Part shown: positions 1 to 11,741 of the stretch, one piece after another | Layout of the letters: every line of letters starts with the position of its first letter | Numbering within the stretch: the first letter of the stretch is position 1 | DNA from: Polyodon spathula | Taxonomy: Eukaryota; Chordata; Actinopteri; Acipenseriformes; Polyodontidae | NCBI RefSeq assembly: GCF_017654505.1 | Contig: NC_054539.1 | Location: 70,995,256 to 71,059,255 of the forward strand | Direction: 5' to 3' | Length of the DNA: 64,000 nt | Program-made: the position numbers and the translations under genes | Notes under the pieces: generated by a model | Told to the model about the DNA's origin: nothing | Seen by the model: only the letters and a program-made list of their open reading frames with translations | Databases searched by the model: none

Positions 1-336
1 ATATTAAAAAGCAAACATCATCTGTTTATGAACAAAAGCATTAGAAGTGAAAAATGTTTTGAATGCAGTACTTTATCAGGCAGCCAATGCAACATTGACA
101 ACCTTTCTAAATTACCGGATTCTGCAGAGTCAAAGTCCAGGGAGTGTAAAATTGTCGTTACGGCAAAAGTGCGGGAGAGGAGCTTTGACTAAGGGAGGGG
201 CGAAATTACAGGCAGTGCTGCAGAGGGAGTATTTTAACATTAGGTAGATAGACTCAGTTTACAATTAGGCATGCTTACAATTCAAAGGTAGATCACAGCA
301 CAGCACACTAAAGAATCAACAAGTGCAGTTAACATA

Positions 337-342
337 TTTATT
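337..342 (-). terminator. Possible polyadenylation signal (AATAAA, minus strand)
   Basis: TTTATT on the plus strand reads AATAAA on the minus strand, inside an AT-rich, UTR-like stretch (about 310-720). It could end a transcript running leftward, possibly the last exon of CNST. No linking coding exon was found, so the assignment is open. Confidence 0.25.
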
Positions 343-2958
343 GACTGGTGAAATACAATTCAAAGATGCTGCAGTATGTCTCTGTTTTGTCATTTCAAAT
401 CGTTTCTCAAAACAAACATTAAACTTTAAAGCTGCATGCAGTGTCCAGTGCAAAAGCACATCATGAAAAACGCTAAAAGTCGCTACATTCAAAAAATATA
501 TAAACACATTAAATTTTTTGTCCCCTAAAAATAAAAGGCTACACAGTCTCTGCAAGCAAAAAGTCCAGTGTGAAAATAATAAATTAGCATCCAAAGTATA
601 TATACTATAGCATTAAACTGTTCAATACAAAAATATGGTGCCCGAGTTGAAAGCTCTTGCAGTGTCTAAAAGAAAAAAAAAGAGAACAAATTTAAAACAA
701 AATTCCAAAATATGGATTGTAGTGTAACAGGATTTTGACTTTGAGTCGGTAACAGCTCGATGGTAGACATTATGGGCTTTGCTGTATTAAAATGGGCTGC
801 TTAACTCAACAACCAGCCCCCACTAGCATCTTCAACTGAGAAGCTTGAAAAATTAACCTGCTGACAGTAACTTCAGGTCCAGGACACTGCCAGTGATTAA
901 GCTTTCACAATCACAAAACCCAGATGGACTCCACAAACAGTTTCTGTAAGGCTCAAGATAAACCTTTATTGGGGATAGCCATGAAACCGACGGTGACAGA
1001 TGCATCATTTATCAAATTAGCAAATACATCCAGTGCTTGGTCACGTGCTTTGGTTAATAACCCTTTCAGAAATCTATCCAGCATATTCAGTTTACAGCAG
1101 GATGAGTAATGGTATGCTAATCTAGGCTATCTATATCGCATACGGCAGTGCCTAAAACTAGGCATTAGAACTGGACTGGGTGCTTCTTAACCCCACTTTT
1201 ATACAACTGCCTCTTAAAAGGGCTTAGAAAAGATAGCACCTAAATAAATTAAAATCTGAAAGCACAGGCACAGCAAAGCATGATATATTTTCCTGTCACA
1301 GCCACATACACCATTGTATTTTAATTCATTACAGGTCTACATTTCTTCTTCGGCTTCTCCTTTTGAGTACAGCCTCTGTATGAAGCTGTGACTCGCACAT
1401 TTACAGTGCTGTTTAAAATTCCTGCAGAGCCAGCTTTGGCACAAAGGGAATGTCCAGAAAGATGCCACAGTGAGAATGAGTGTGCTTGACAGCTTACAGG
1501 CAACGTTTTGTGGCAACCATGGCAAAAGTAATCTTTTTGAGGGGCGGCACCTTGGTGAGGGGCGGAAGTACGAGTATGTAAATTCCAGCCACTGGAGTCA
1601 AGTGAAGGATAAGGACACTTGTCAGTTGGGGATTGGTGTTCCACTGACTACAGAGGCGGGACATTACATACTAAAGGGAACGTACTACTGTGTTCGGGGG
1701 TTCCGAAAGTAAAATAGGCGGAGTACCGGGTGAAGGGAGAGACTAGTTTGGTGCAGCGAGATTTTTGAAAATACTAACATTTCTTTTGTCTTTTTTTTGT
1801 TTATGCATGGTTCGCCAAGAAGACGATTAAAGACGAGTTCTCACAATCTGTTTTAGATTTCACCCCTGCACTCCCTCCCTCACGCCGTTTTGTTTTCTTT
1901 TGTTATTTAATTATTTTGTTGTGTATAGATAATAAAAATTAATTATTTTATTTCTGTACACATAAATTACTGTCTGGACATTCCATTTAATACACTCTCG
2001 CCTCACAACATGCTTGTGGGAATCATCAGTTTTAACAGTGAATGTGGAGCAATATCCAAGGATTATACAGTATCATTGCATTCCAAGCAAGTATGCTTTT
2101 ACAGAACAAGAGCTATAAGTATTGTGTAGATTACTATGATCTACATTCATTCTATGTACAAGTGTGAAGCATACTGTAAGCTATACAGCCTTTTGCTGAG
2201 GATCTGCACCCCAGTCGGTAGATAATAAATATAGCTACACATTTGCTCTGACTGTTTTACAAATCTACAGTACATTCCCAAAATGATTTTTCCAAGACAA
2301 CTGAATTGGGCGCTTAATCTTACTGACAAACTGAGAAGACATTCACTCTTTATAAAATCCTTTGCTACAAGGCATTCCTATGTGTCAGCGCTTCCCAAGA
2401 AAAAAACTAAATTACACTTTACTGGAATTTTATCAGCACACCAATTTTGACCATAGTGTCCTATATTGCTAGACTTTTTTGTTTTTACAATTGGAAATAA
2501 TTAAAAAATAAAAATACAAAAAATATAAAAAATAGAAAATTTGAAAACATTTCCTTTTAAAAAATTAACATTACAAACAAACTGTAGAAATGTACCATGA
2601 ATGTAAACCTTAAATAACGGAATTGGACCAAAGCTTAAAGCATGCAGTTTATGTTGTTTCTTTCAAATGTGACGTTGCTGTGTTTGGCAAGTAAAATCAG
2701 AGTCAGCTGTGACCCGGGTAACCAGAACTCGGGTCCAGACCCGGGCAGGAGTGCCAGTGTGAAAGGGGCTTATGGTCCCTAATACTTTAGTTGCCAAGAT
2801 AAACACATGCACACCCATGCAATGTTTTACAAGCCTGCACCACAATAACTCCAAGCTGCATGTACTTTTGAGTTTATTCTTAAGATCGTATACCCTTCCT
2901 TGGCCTTCTGCTTACTAGCCATTGTTTTTTTTCTCTCTTTTGCTGTTCAACCTTTCTG

Positions 2959-2960
<2 letters not shown>

Positions 2961-3011
<51 letters not shown>
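2961..3011. repeat. (TA)n microsatellite
   Basis: About 25 uninterrupted TA dinucleotides. Confidence 0.95.
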
Positions 3012-3016
<5 letters not shown>

Positions 3017-3301
3017 CTATTGTTTTTTTCCAACTCTGGGAATGCCAGTGTATCAGGTAGGCAATAAAGGGTTATGTATGGAGCCTCACTCAACCTCTAT
3101 TCACACACTGGTAACTGAAGAATGAAATCGGCAATGCCCATGTTCTGTTTATTTGCTCTGCATGCTTGGACGTCCTTGCAAATATCATCTAGCTGTGCTG
3201 TGTTTGTAGAAGTTGAGAAAAAAACAAACATATTCAGAATGAATAGCCTATGCATATATGGTGTGTGTACAAATCGGGGAACTTCTCTCCAAGTGATTCT
3301 G

Positions 3302-3386
3302 GTCCTATCAGGACCCTGCTGTGAGGGGGAAGTCCTTCCCACCTCCTGTTGAAGAGGGATGTCCTCACAGTAGCACATCGCCATTT
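3302..3386. repeat. Left inverted terminal repeat of DIRS element 1
   Basis: Complementary to 7937-8023, with a few substitutions and a small offset. It includes the block reading CCACCTCCTGTTGAAGAGGG, found inverted at the right end. Confidence 0.85.
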
Positions 3387-3431
3387 TCTTTCGAAAACAG
3401 AGGTCAGCTGGGGACATGACCTCAAAGGGTA

Positions 3432-3525
3432 ATGGTTGTCATTCTCTTTTCAGGGAATCAGGGTTATGGTAATAACCTAATGTTCCCTTTCAATTCGAAT
3501 GACAACCACTACTGAATGGGAAAGC
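3432..3525. repeat. Internal complementary region of DIRS element 1
   Basis: Two arms face each other: TGGTTGTCATTC near 3434 and GAATGACAACCA near 3499, flanking a GGTTATGGTAATAACC palindrome. In DIRS elements this region copies the outer ends and serves as a bridge for making a circular DNA intermediate. The equivalent region of the second DIRS copy is at 31530-31610. Confidence 0.75.
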
Positions 3526-3625
3526 TGTACCAAAGCTGTATTGGCTCCAGATTACCAACAGTACAGCCCCACAGTGATAGCAACAGAGCCCACATGACGT
3601 CTAAGGGCATGCCACCTGCAAAACT

Positions 3626-4565
3626 CTACAGCCCACAGAGGGTCTCATTCGGGTTTGTCACATCAAGGCAGTAAAAACGCACAAATTTCTGACTACCTGT
3701 CCATGTAGCAGCATTGCATAACTCATCTAAGGAGGCGCCATGAAGGAAAGCCCACAAAGTTGTCTGGCCCCTGGTAAAATGGGCCGTAATGTCCCCCGGT
3801 AACGGGGAGTCTGTCTGTTCATATGCCAAGCGTATCGCATCTGTCACCCAGTCCGTTAGACGTTGCTTCGATAGGGCCTGACCTCTAGAGCGGGACCCAT
3901 AGCAGACAAACAGCTGGTTGGACTGTCTCCAGGACTCCGTCCTATCCAAACAACAGTGCAGAGCCCGAACTGGGCATAGCGTGTGTTGTCTACTGTCCTC
4001 CTCAGACTCGTGCAGGGGAGGTCTGAAAGTTTCCAAAACCACTGGTTGGTTAATATGGAATGAGGATACCACCTTTGGCAAAAAGGCTGGATTTGTTCTT
4101 AATGTTACTCGCAAGTAATTCCCAGTGAAATCCATACATGTGTCATCGATGGGCAGCGCATGAAGCTCACTTACTCGTCTGGCAGACGTAATGGCTATTA
4201 AAAACGCCACCTTCAAGGAAACAGGGCGCAGTTCTGCTGATGTCATGGGCTCAAATTGGGGACCCATAAGGGACCGCAGCACCAGTTCTAGATCCCACTT
4301 GGGGACCATACTTTTCATGGGAGGACGAAACCTCCGAGACCCTTTAAGGAATTGCAATGCCAGGAAATGTGCCTCAGGGGACGCAGAGTCAATTTTGTCA
4401 AGGCACACTGATACTGCTGCCAGGTATACCTTCAAAGTTGACGCTGATTTTCCTGCGTCAAATGAGTGTTGTAAGAAGGTTAATATAGTCTCAATAGGTC
4501 AAGTCATAGGATCGAGACTTTCGGCAATGCACCAGTCTCAGAAAACTTTCCATTTATATGAGCAC
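3626..4565 (-). pseudogene. DIRS tyrosine recombinase, N-terminally broken
   Basis: The 269-codon frame at 3626-4435 carries the catalytic pattern of DIRS tyrosine recombinases: the first arginine in TSARRVSEL (near 4175-4200), the H-x-x-R box as AHFTRG (more usually HSTRG), and the terminal nucleophile in FVRFYCLDV. The enzyme joins the circular element DNA to the target. Its core-binding N-terminus (motif STRAQCSYKWKVF) sits in a different frame at the end of the preceding reverse-transcriptase frame (about 4540-4620), so a frameshift separates the two parts. A strand-switched overlap with the upstream frame is normal in this family; the stop directly after KWKVF is not. Probably inactive. 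Confidence 0.82.
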
Positions 4566-5773
4566 TGGGCTCTAGTGCTCGGCGCCCTAGCAGACTGTAG
4601 TATCTCTACTACTGTATCTGGCAAACCTCGTCTAAATAAACGGCTCCGTTCAATGGCCAGACCCAGAGTTGGAGCTGGGCTGGGTTCGGGTGCCATAACA
4701 GCCCCTCTGCTTGGCTCAGGAGGTCCTTGCGCAGCGGGAGCTTCCACGGCTGATCCAACAACATGTCGGAGAGGAGAGCAAACCAGGGGCGTCTCGGCCA
4801 TCTGGGTGCAACCAGCAAAACCTGTGCTCTCTCCACCCTGATCCTCTCTAATGTCAGGGACAATAATGGTAGCGGAGGAAACGCATGCAATAGCCTCTGA
4901 AGGTCTGCTGCCTTGTTGTCCACACAAGGAAGGTGAACTGCCCTGATGAAACGCAAGTTTCTGTGCGTCCAGGACAGGAGTCTGTGCGCTGCGTGGTGAA
5001 GGCCGGGTGAGAGCAGGCCGTCTTGGTGGTTTATGTAGGCTACCACTGTGGTATTGTCCGTCCGGACCAGCATATGTTTGTGCACTAACTGCTGGTGAAA
5101 ATGAGATAACACAAGGTTCATTGCTTGCAGCTCTTGCGCATCTATGTGCGCTTGCTGCCAATGTCCCTTCCATTGACCTCTTATTCCTCTCCTGTTCCGG
5201 ACTGCTCCCCAGCCCAGGCTGGAGGCGTCTATAGTGATCACTATAGCAAGCATGCTCAGAGTTCAGTTTGATCCCCAGGAACAAAGTGGACCAAGACGGT
5301 ACAAAGTTGCTTTTCTGTTGATGTATTGAGAGCCTTAACTTTGTCACATGATCTATGACCTGTTTTGTGTGCACCTCTGCGGGTGCTGTTGAATGCGTGC
5401 AAACTAGCCAATCGTCCAGATAGTTCAGGATCCGAATACCCCGCAGCCTGAGTGGAGCCAGTGTTGCATCCATGCACTTTGAAAAAGTGTGAGGTGCCAG
5501 CGAAAGGCCAAAAGGCAGCACGCAGAATTCATACGCGTTGCCTTGAAAGGCGAACCGCAGATATTTTCTGTGCATGGGACGGATCGGGACATGAAAGTAG
5601 GCGTCTTGCAGGTCGATCGATGTGAACCAGTCGCCCAGTTGGACGGACTGGACAATACGCTGTGCTGTCAACATGTTGAACTTCCTCTGTTTGAGGAACA
5701 AGTTGAGGACCCTTTTGGGCACCAGGAAGTACCTGGAGTAGAAGCCCCTGAGGGCATCACTTGGGCTTACCAA
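4538..5773 (-). pseudogene. DIRS reverse transcriptase and RNase H, internally deleted
   Basis: From 5773 leftward the frame shows reverse-transcriptase blocks: SRYFLVPKR, FTSIDLQDAYFHVPI (first catalytic aspartate), FGLSLAPHTFSKCMD and NYLDDWLV (the catalytic YxDD box). The RNase H domain then appears in another frame at 4609-5253, with TIDASSLGWGA, DAQELQAM and TDNTTVVAYINH supplying the catalytic acids. About 5250 the thumb/connection segment expected between the two is missing (in relatives a LLGLMA-like motif sits there), which indicates a deletion plus frame change. Copying of the RNA genome would have been its role. The YLDD box and the RNase H acids remain readable, so decay is fairly recent. 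Confidence 0.85.
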
Positions 5774-5789
5774 GCGTGCAGCATTCTTC

Positions 5790-7022
5790 CTTTGAAGATT
5801 GGCGATCTCCTGTTGAAGAAGCTCTCTCCTGCAGCCTCTCTGCTAACTGATTCTGGTAGAGCACCAGTATGGCCATGGCATTTGCTGCTCAGGCCGACAG
5901 CGCTGTTGATGCGTAAGCTTTTTTGAGCATTGCATCTGTCGTTCTGCAAGGCTTGTATGGACAGGTTGGGTCCTTATTCCCCTTGGTGAAGGTGAAACCT
6001 TGCACCAAAACTGTGACCGTGTCCCCGATAGTGGGGAATACGCTTAGGCACACTTCTTGGGCTCCTGCAGTAAGAAGCAGAGACTCTGCTGTTCTGGAGG
6101 CTGAGGGTGCAGACGCTGGGTTGCTCCAGGAGGAGTGCACCAGTTCCAGGAAGTCCTGGCATAGGGGGAGGGCATGCTGTGGGTGCCCTTTCTGTTGGCG
6201 GAAGCGGTTCTCCTTTTCTTCTTGTTCTGCTGGCCAGGGAACATCCGTGGCTGCAGCTGCACGCTGCATTAGGGCCTGGAACTCTTCCCTCTGCGACATG
6301 TGTGGCAAGGGAATTAAGGAGCCTCCCACAGAGGCCTGCCCGATGGGAGTTGGCTGGGTCCGAGACGTCCGATCTTGACGCGGACAAGGACTGGACTAGG
6401 GGGTCTAGGCAGAGGGGATGAGGAACTGCCAGCTCCACGAAGCACCGCTCGGCCGAGCTTGGGCGCCTTCGAGGCGACTGTGACGGTGAACGTCTGCGCC
6501 TGTGTGGAGAAGGGGAGCGGTGCCTGAGCGGTGACCACCTGTCCCTTGGGGAAGGGGAGCGGTGCCTGTGCAGTGACCGCCTGTCCCCTGATGAGCGTCC
6601 CCTCGAGTGGTACTGCCTCGGCGGTGACCACCTTGCCTCCCTTGAAAGGTGTCCGAGAATCTGTACTAGTGGTGGGGTAGGGGAGGGTGACCCAGGTAAG
6701 CGTGAGAGCTCCCTGGTCACTGTAGCTGGGGGAAGGGGGGGGTCCTGGATGACCTCTGCGGAGGTTCTTTGACCACTGATCTCATTCTCCTCTGGTTGGA
6801 GAAGAGAAACTCTGCTGGGGATAGGGCTGTTCTCTGTGGCTTAGTTCTCCTTGAGAACTTCCGACATGGAGAGCATTCCAGCTCACCTGCCAGTGCCTTG
6901 GCCGTGTGTTCTGGCCCTAGGCACCTGGCGCAGGATCGATGTTCATCCTGCCTGGGAAGCCTAGCTGAGCACCGGTCACACTGGTGGAAGCCAGCTGATG
7001 ACCCAGTCGACTGCACTGACAT
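5790..7022 (-). pseudogene. DIRS gag-like protein, frameshifted
   Basis: The likely start is the ATG at 7020-7022. The first segment has a cysteine cluster (CDRC, CARCLGPEH, CSPC spacing) typical of fish DIRS gag. The second (about 6720-6330) is rich in arginine-serine-proline. The third (6329-5889) carries the downstream gag block, with TIGDTVTVLVQGFTFTKGNKDP and CRTTDAMLKKAYA. The three segments lie in different frames, joined near 6735 and 6310, so at least two indels have occurred. Gag is presumed to package the element RNA; no function is expected now. Confidence 0.7.
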
Positions 7023-7039
7023 GTTTGCAGTTGTTGTTG

Positions 7040-7480
7040 TTGTTTTTTTTTTTTTTAACTGCTGTGCTTTTTTTTTTTTACCGGTGCCGAATTCGAGGCG
7101 AGCACTGTCGGTGCCGTGGTCGGCGTCGAGATGCGCGCGGTCGGTGCCGAGTCGATTGACACCGATGTCGATGCTGACGTGTAGCGCGGTTGGTGCCAGG
7201 CTGTAGATGACCTTGAAGCTATTCCCCAGTACCGAATCTATCAATCAATTTTTAGTGCGGTCGGAGCCGGGCTGTAGACGGCCTCGAAGAAGTTCGCCGG
7301 TGCTGAATCAATCGGTGCTGAGAAAAGTGCTGTTGATGCCGAGACTGTCGGTGCCGAGTGGACCTGTTCCAAGGTCAGTGCCGATGGTAGGCACGGTCGG
7401 GGCTGAGCTGTAGGCGGCACCGAAGATGTTTACACCGGTGCCGAGTCAATCGGGACCGGGTAGGTGCTGTTCTCTCAACC
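7040..7480 (-). other. GC-rich leader of the DIRS element with repeated CGGCACCG motif
   Basis: Upstream of gag the minus strand shows many degenerate copies of TCGGCACCGAC, spaced roughly 20-60 bases apart (plus-strand GTCGGTGCCGA near 7108, 7141, 7345 and elsewhere). It is CpG-rich compared with the surrounding DNA. It probably holds the element's leader or promoter; no coding frame is recognised. Confidence 0.5.
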
Positions 7481-7936
7481 TCACCATCGGCGGGAAAAAC
7501 CGCGGTCGATGCCGGGGTATGCAGCCGATTCAATCGCGTGGTCGGCGATGGCAAAGGCAGCCGTGCTAGGAAAGCCCAAGGATTGAGAGGGGCCCTAGGC
7601 CTGAGCTGTTTTTTTTTTTTTTTTTTTCGGCGTAGGGGACGACACCGCGAGCATGCAAGGTCTTCTTACAGCACCACAACAGCTCTCCACACGGTGTATG
7701 AACTACACAAGGCCTTGTGTAGTGAAAGAGCAATGGCCGCTCACTAATCACTTAAGAGGGGTCGAAACCAGCTCTAGTCAGAAAATTGACATGTGAATAA
7801 AGTGAGAGCACGCTTAGACACGCTCGAAGCACGATTTTACCGTGGAAATTAGTTTTTAATTTGCTGATAAAACCAACAAATCAGCCAATTTTGGTTCAAG
7901 AAAGCAAAAGCAATCTGACCTGTCTCAGAGAGATGA

Positions 7937-8112
7937 GAAAGAAAATGGCGATGTGCTACTGTTAGGACGTCCCTCTTCAACAGGAGGTGGAAGGAACTTC
8001 CCCCTCACAGCAGGACCCTGATAGGGCAGCTTTTGTATATCTGCTCAGAGATTGACGGTCAGAGAGGCTCTTCCCATTCAGTACTGGTTGTCATTCAAAT
8101 TGAAAGGGAACA
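7937..8112. repeat. Right inverted terminal repeat of DIRS element 1
   Basis: The inner half (7937-8023) is the complement of 3302-3386. The outer half (8067-8110) is the complement of the internal complementary region near 3487-3525. This shared use of the terminus is the DIRS signature. Confidence 0.85.
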
Positions 8113-8559
8113 GTCAAGAACTGGTAAAGAACATTCTAGGCCTATTCCTAGTTTCATCACATTAGGATAAGATAATGTAAAACGATAAGTGTGTCATGAC
8201 CAGGATGCTCATAAAAAAGTGTTATTCCACAATTAAAATAAGTCTAAAATCAAGTCATCATCGTGGCCGGTATCTCCCCATTACAAATACGTCTGTGCAA
8301 TAATAATTAAACCTAAAAAATAGTATTCATATTAGTTTATTTCAAGTTAGTCTTTGTCACCTGGAAGGCTACTGCTAAACTCATTGGCTTTTTGCCCCAC
8401 CCCAAGTGTAAAACCAAAATTTCTCTGGCAGCACAGAGATAATTCGTGTTTTCTGCGTTATTCCTCAGCAAACGGATTCCGACAATCCCTGGTCCTGACA
8501 GACAAACATACAAGCAAACTTCCTTTAAAGAGTAAAGTAGCAGGGTTATGAAATGCATT

Positions 8560-9012
8560 GCATTACACATCCTCACATGTTGCAACACTGTTTAAATAAC
8601 AGACCTGCAAGTTTTCTTTCCATTGATAACAGCCTGACAATTCTTTACACTTATAACTTTAAAGTCTGTTTCAAAGCTCTTTTCAAAATGGCCGCCCTAC
8701 TGCACTGACAGTGTAAGGATTATTGGTCATGTTTTCAAACAGGTAACACAGCAATAATGACCTTTGATATGGTATGGAACAGAAAAACCTGTGCGTTTTT
8801 TTTTATTTTTTATTTTAAAAATTGCTCTTCCAGCAGTGATTTGGAAGATATAACTCAAACCCCAGTGCATTAGAGTGGCCATTTTGAATACAGCTTTGAA
8901 ACAGACTTAAAAGTTATAAGAGTAAAATGTTTTTCAGAATGTTAACAATGAAAAGAACAAATACAGGTATGTTATTTAAACAGTTGTAGGAACACGTGGG
9001 GATATGTAACGC
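8560..9012. mobile_element. MITE-like palindromic element with about 150-base inverted arms
   Basis: The left arm 8560-8710 is the approximate complement of the right arm 8861-9012. Matching landmarks are CTGTTTAAATAACA near 8588 with TGTTATTTAAACAG near 8970, and AAGTCTGTTTCAAAGC near 8662 with GCTTTGAAACAGACTT near 8893. The spacer is about 150 bases and non-coding. Long inverted arms around a short non-coding core indicate a non-autonomous DNA transposon. No superfamily motif or target duplication could be fixed. Confidence 0.8.
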
Positions 9013-9077
9013 TATATTTTTCAGTACCACGCTATTTAAGTGCGATACATACGGACAGATGTGCAGACAACAACAAC

Positions 9078-9200
9078 ATTAGGGCTGCTACGATTAAATT
9101 GAACATCAATTTTTCGATTGATTCCACTCCTCACTATATAAATCGACAGAAATACTGGACAGTCAATTCAATAAGTACATTTTTGTAACAAACACAGTTA
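9078..9200. mobile_element. Possible hAT-like terminal fragment
   Basis: The stretch opening with GGGCTGCTACGATTAAAT resembles the GGGCTGCAACGATTAATCGA-type ends common in fish hAT-related repeats. No second end was found, so this rests on the motif only. Confidence 0.25.
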
Positions 9201-9684
9201 ATAACATTATATAAGTTTATCAACGAAAACGCATCGAACGCGCGCTGCCTTGCTATTTACAGCATTTCTGCCAGACAAGCAGTGGGCGTGCTCTTCTTCT
9301 CCTGCTCATGTTAACTAGCGTCTGATTTGCTGGTCCCATCCTTCCAGCGAATCAGTTTAGAAAATGCTTTGTAAGTACACTCCTCTGTGTATTCGATGTT
9401 AACAAAAACAAAAAAAAGTGTGCCGCCTTGAATCCAGAGCAGGATGACAAGCTTCCTGGCAAACAAACAGACTGTAAATAAATTGTGTACATTGAATAAA
9501 ACTGACTGTACATTGTTTGTGCTTCTTTGGAGTTTCAAAATGAACAGTTATATAATGAATATTTAACAATATTCAATAACGCTTAAAGAATGAATAAATA
9601 AACGATCAGCGATGTTATAAAATTTTGGAGTAACTGTCAGCTTGACCTATATTGGGTGTGTATGTTGTGTTAAGTAAATCAATG

Positions 9685-9694
9685 TATTATTATT

Positions 9695-9727
<33 letters not shown>
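9685..9727. repeat. (TTA)n/(TGA)n compound microsatellite
   Basis: A short TTA run followed by about eleven GAT triplets. Confidence 0.9.
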
Positions 9728-10878
9728 TGTTTTAGGTAGGGAACGTTGGGTGGTACAGTATTAACAAGATGCAATGCTCATGCTGCAGCTGTCACAGAAT
9801 TACTAGACATGAGTTATTTTTCGTAAACTCGTGTCTAGTTTATATAGATTACATTCCAAAGTACTGTATCTGTTTGGAATACATATTTTAGTAATACCCC
9901 TGTAGTATGTTAAACTTGCTTTAGGCTTGTTGCGAATGCTTTTTTTTTTTTTTTTCTCCTGACGCTACCAAGGCATACTTACCCCTCGCATTCATTTGCT
10001 GTACACAAGCTTTTACTGAACAGCAATGACATTATAATAATCATGTGAGGGGAAATGGAGCGAAATGTATGTGGGCAGTACAATCACCAATATTTACTTG
10101 AACGATTATATTTTGTTGTGCTATTCTGAGGCTTAACTGAACTACTACTCTACTGTTTCAACTGTGATTGCTGTCAGTGCTACGTTATAATCTCAAGAAA
10201 GCAACAGAAAATTCAAGGGTCTGTAAATGAGTACAAAAATAATGCAATAAAAAAGCATTAGTGCCATTAGTTTTAGCTCATTTTGTCTTGTCTTGAACAC
10301 TAACTTAAATGGCTGTCAATTGTGCTGTATTCTGTATTATGCAATACAACTATTTTATTTTGTATGTTTCCACACAGGTTATGACATACACAGTATATAT
10401 CCAAAGATGGGAATATCACAAGCATGCATCTGTTATGTTTTTATTTTAATCACAGTAGCACGACAGTGTAAAGTATCCAAGAAAATGAAGTAACAGCAAC
10501 AGCTTACTCAAAATAAAACTACAGTACTGTGACTACCACAGCAACAAACAGCACAAACATGCACTTGCTGGCAGTAGTCAAGGGCTACAGTAAAAATAGT
10601 TGGTTAAGCTGTTACTTTCTAAGATATACTGTATAAATAATAATGAGTAAACATTCACAATTGACAGCATTTATTTAAAAAACGTGCGATGTCCTACCAA
10701 AATCTGTGGTTATCTCAAACAAGTTGAGCATGGTTGAATGCAAGGTGAAGCAATATTCGTGGCCACTATGGTGGATTGGTGACTGAAAAGTAAAACTGCA
10801 GGGATTAATATTAGTGATCACATTTCTATAAGATTTGCCCCATTTGACAGCACTAGGGATTCCAGGAATGTTACTCAC

Positions 10879-11741
10879 CTCCTCAATCTCTATCCTCTTT
10901 GCAAGGTCATCCAGGGAGGGCGTGCTGTCGTCCAGACCCCACATATCCACGGATGCAAGGGGGGATGTGTCCAGCTCAGATTTAACCACAGATCCACCCG
11001 TGGAAGAGGCAACATCCCTGTCAGGAGATCCCTTCTTCTCTACCTCCTCTGCTCTCCCTGTGGCCTTCAAGACATCCTCGCTCTCCAAGTCCGCTTCCCC
11101 TTCCTCCAGACCCAGCTCCTCCTTCTCATCCTCCTCGCCCCCTCCCTGTCCTTCCAGCTCCTTCGGCTCACTCATGTGCTCTGACTGGAGGGCTTCATTC
11201 CCTGCTGAGGTGCTCTCTGAGTCGTCCCTTGCTTCTCGAGGAGGTGAGGACAACAAACCTTTGCCTTTCACCTTTACCTCTTCTCCCAGATAATTCCCTT
11301 CTCCAGCCTGCTCCCCACTGGCAGAAGAGTCATATTGTATGCCACTTGCTTGCTGTTCTGGACGGGCTTGCCTGGAGACAGGCTTCTTTTGCGCTGTGTC
11401 AATTAGCTCTGCCCTCCTGGTCGGCAGAGGTTCCTCCCCACCCCCCTCCCCCTGCTGCTGTGAGGTTGCTGCATCTGTCAGCATATCTTCAGGGAGCTCC
11501 TCTGCCTCTGGCTGGAAACAGCTGCCCTCCCTACCAGTGTTCTTAGTAAACAAAGAGTCACTGCAGGGCTGGCCAAGTGTGCCAGAGGCCTGCAATGAAC
11601 TATTATTGCATAATGGCTCCCTCTGGTGGCTGCCCACAACACTTTTGCTGGTTTCACTCCCAGAAAAAGACCCTCTGTCCGACATGCCCACTTGTTTGCC
11701 TTCCTTTTCCTCCCTCAGTGTTTCTCTGTCAGGTCCGTTAC
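10879..11741 (-). CDS. CNST: CNST large acidic exon
   Basis: Acceptor CCTTTCAG before 11741; consensus donor GAG/GTGAGT after 10879. Its 863 bp encode about 287 residues rich in Glu, Ser and Gly: an unstructured acidic region (for example GGGEEDEKEELGLEEGEADLE) ending in STPSLDDLAKRIEIEE, the conserved family motif before the membrane-anchor exon. Confidence 0.92.

Larger units (their letters stand above)
1..3299. other. Gene-poor flank without recognised coding sequence
   Basis: No reading frame here resembles a protein I recognise. A reverse-strand AATAAA (337-342) could end a minus-strand transcript near 320. Positions 2700-2770 hold a GC-rich block with two CCCGGGT-like palindromes that looks like a dispersed repeat. 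About 1630-2010 has LTR-like composition (AT-rich end, AATAAA near 1930, end in CTCACAACA), but no matching second copy is visible. The C-terminal exon of CNST was looked for here by its expected VRFQE and membrane-segment coding pattern and was not found. Confidence 0.5.
3300..8112 (-). mobile_element. DIRS-type tyrosine-recombinase retrotransposon, near complete but defective
   Basis: Read on the minus strand, the order is gag, reverse transcriptase/RNase H, tyrosine recombinase, as in DIRS1-like elements. These integrate by a tyrosine recombinase and lack direct LTRs and target-site duplications. The ends are inverted repeats: 3302-3386 is complementary to 7937-8023 over about 85 bases with few mismatches. 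Positions 3432-3525 form an internal complementary region whose inner half repeats, inverted, the right terminus at 8067-8110 (both carry the motif around GAATGACAACCA). The left terminus looks shortened, because the right end has about 85 terminal bases without a clear left partner. Frameshifts in gag, a deletion between reverse transcriptase and RNase H, and a break in the recombinase N-terminus mean this copy cannot encode its full protein set. Confidence 0.88.

Noticed and set aside
1321..1644. Candidate for the missing C-terminal CNST exon
   Set aside because: Hydrophobic and cysteine-containing stretches appear in one frame, but no VRFQE-like motif, no convincing membrane segment and no matching splice acceptor in phase.
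4191..4841. 216-codon plus-strand frame
   Set aside because: Antisense shadow of the DIRS reverse transcriptase/recombinase region. The minus strand has the recognisable motifs.
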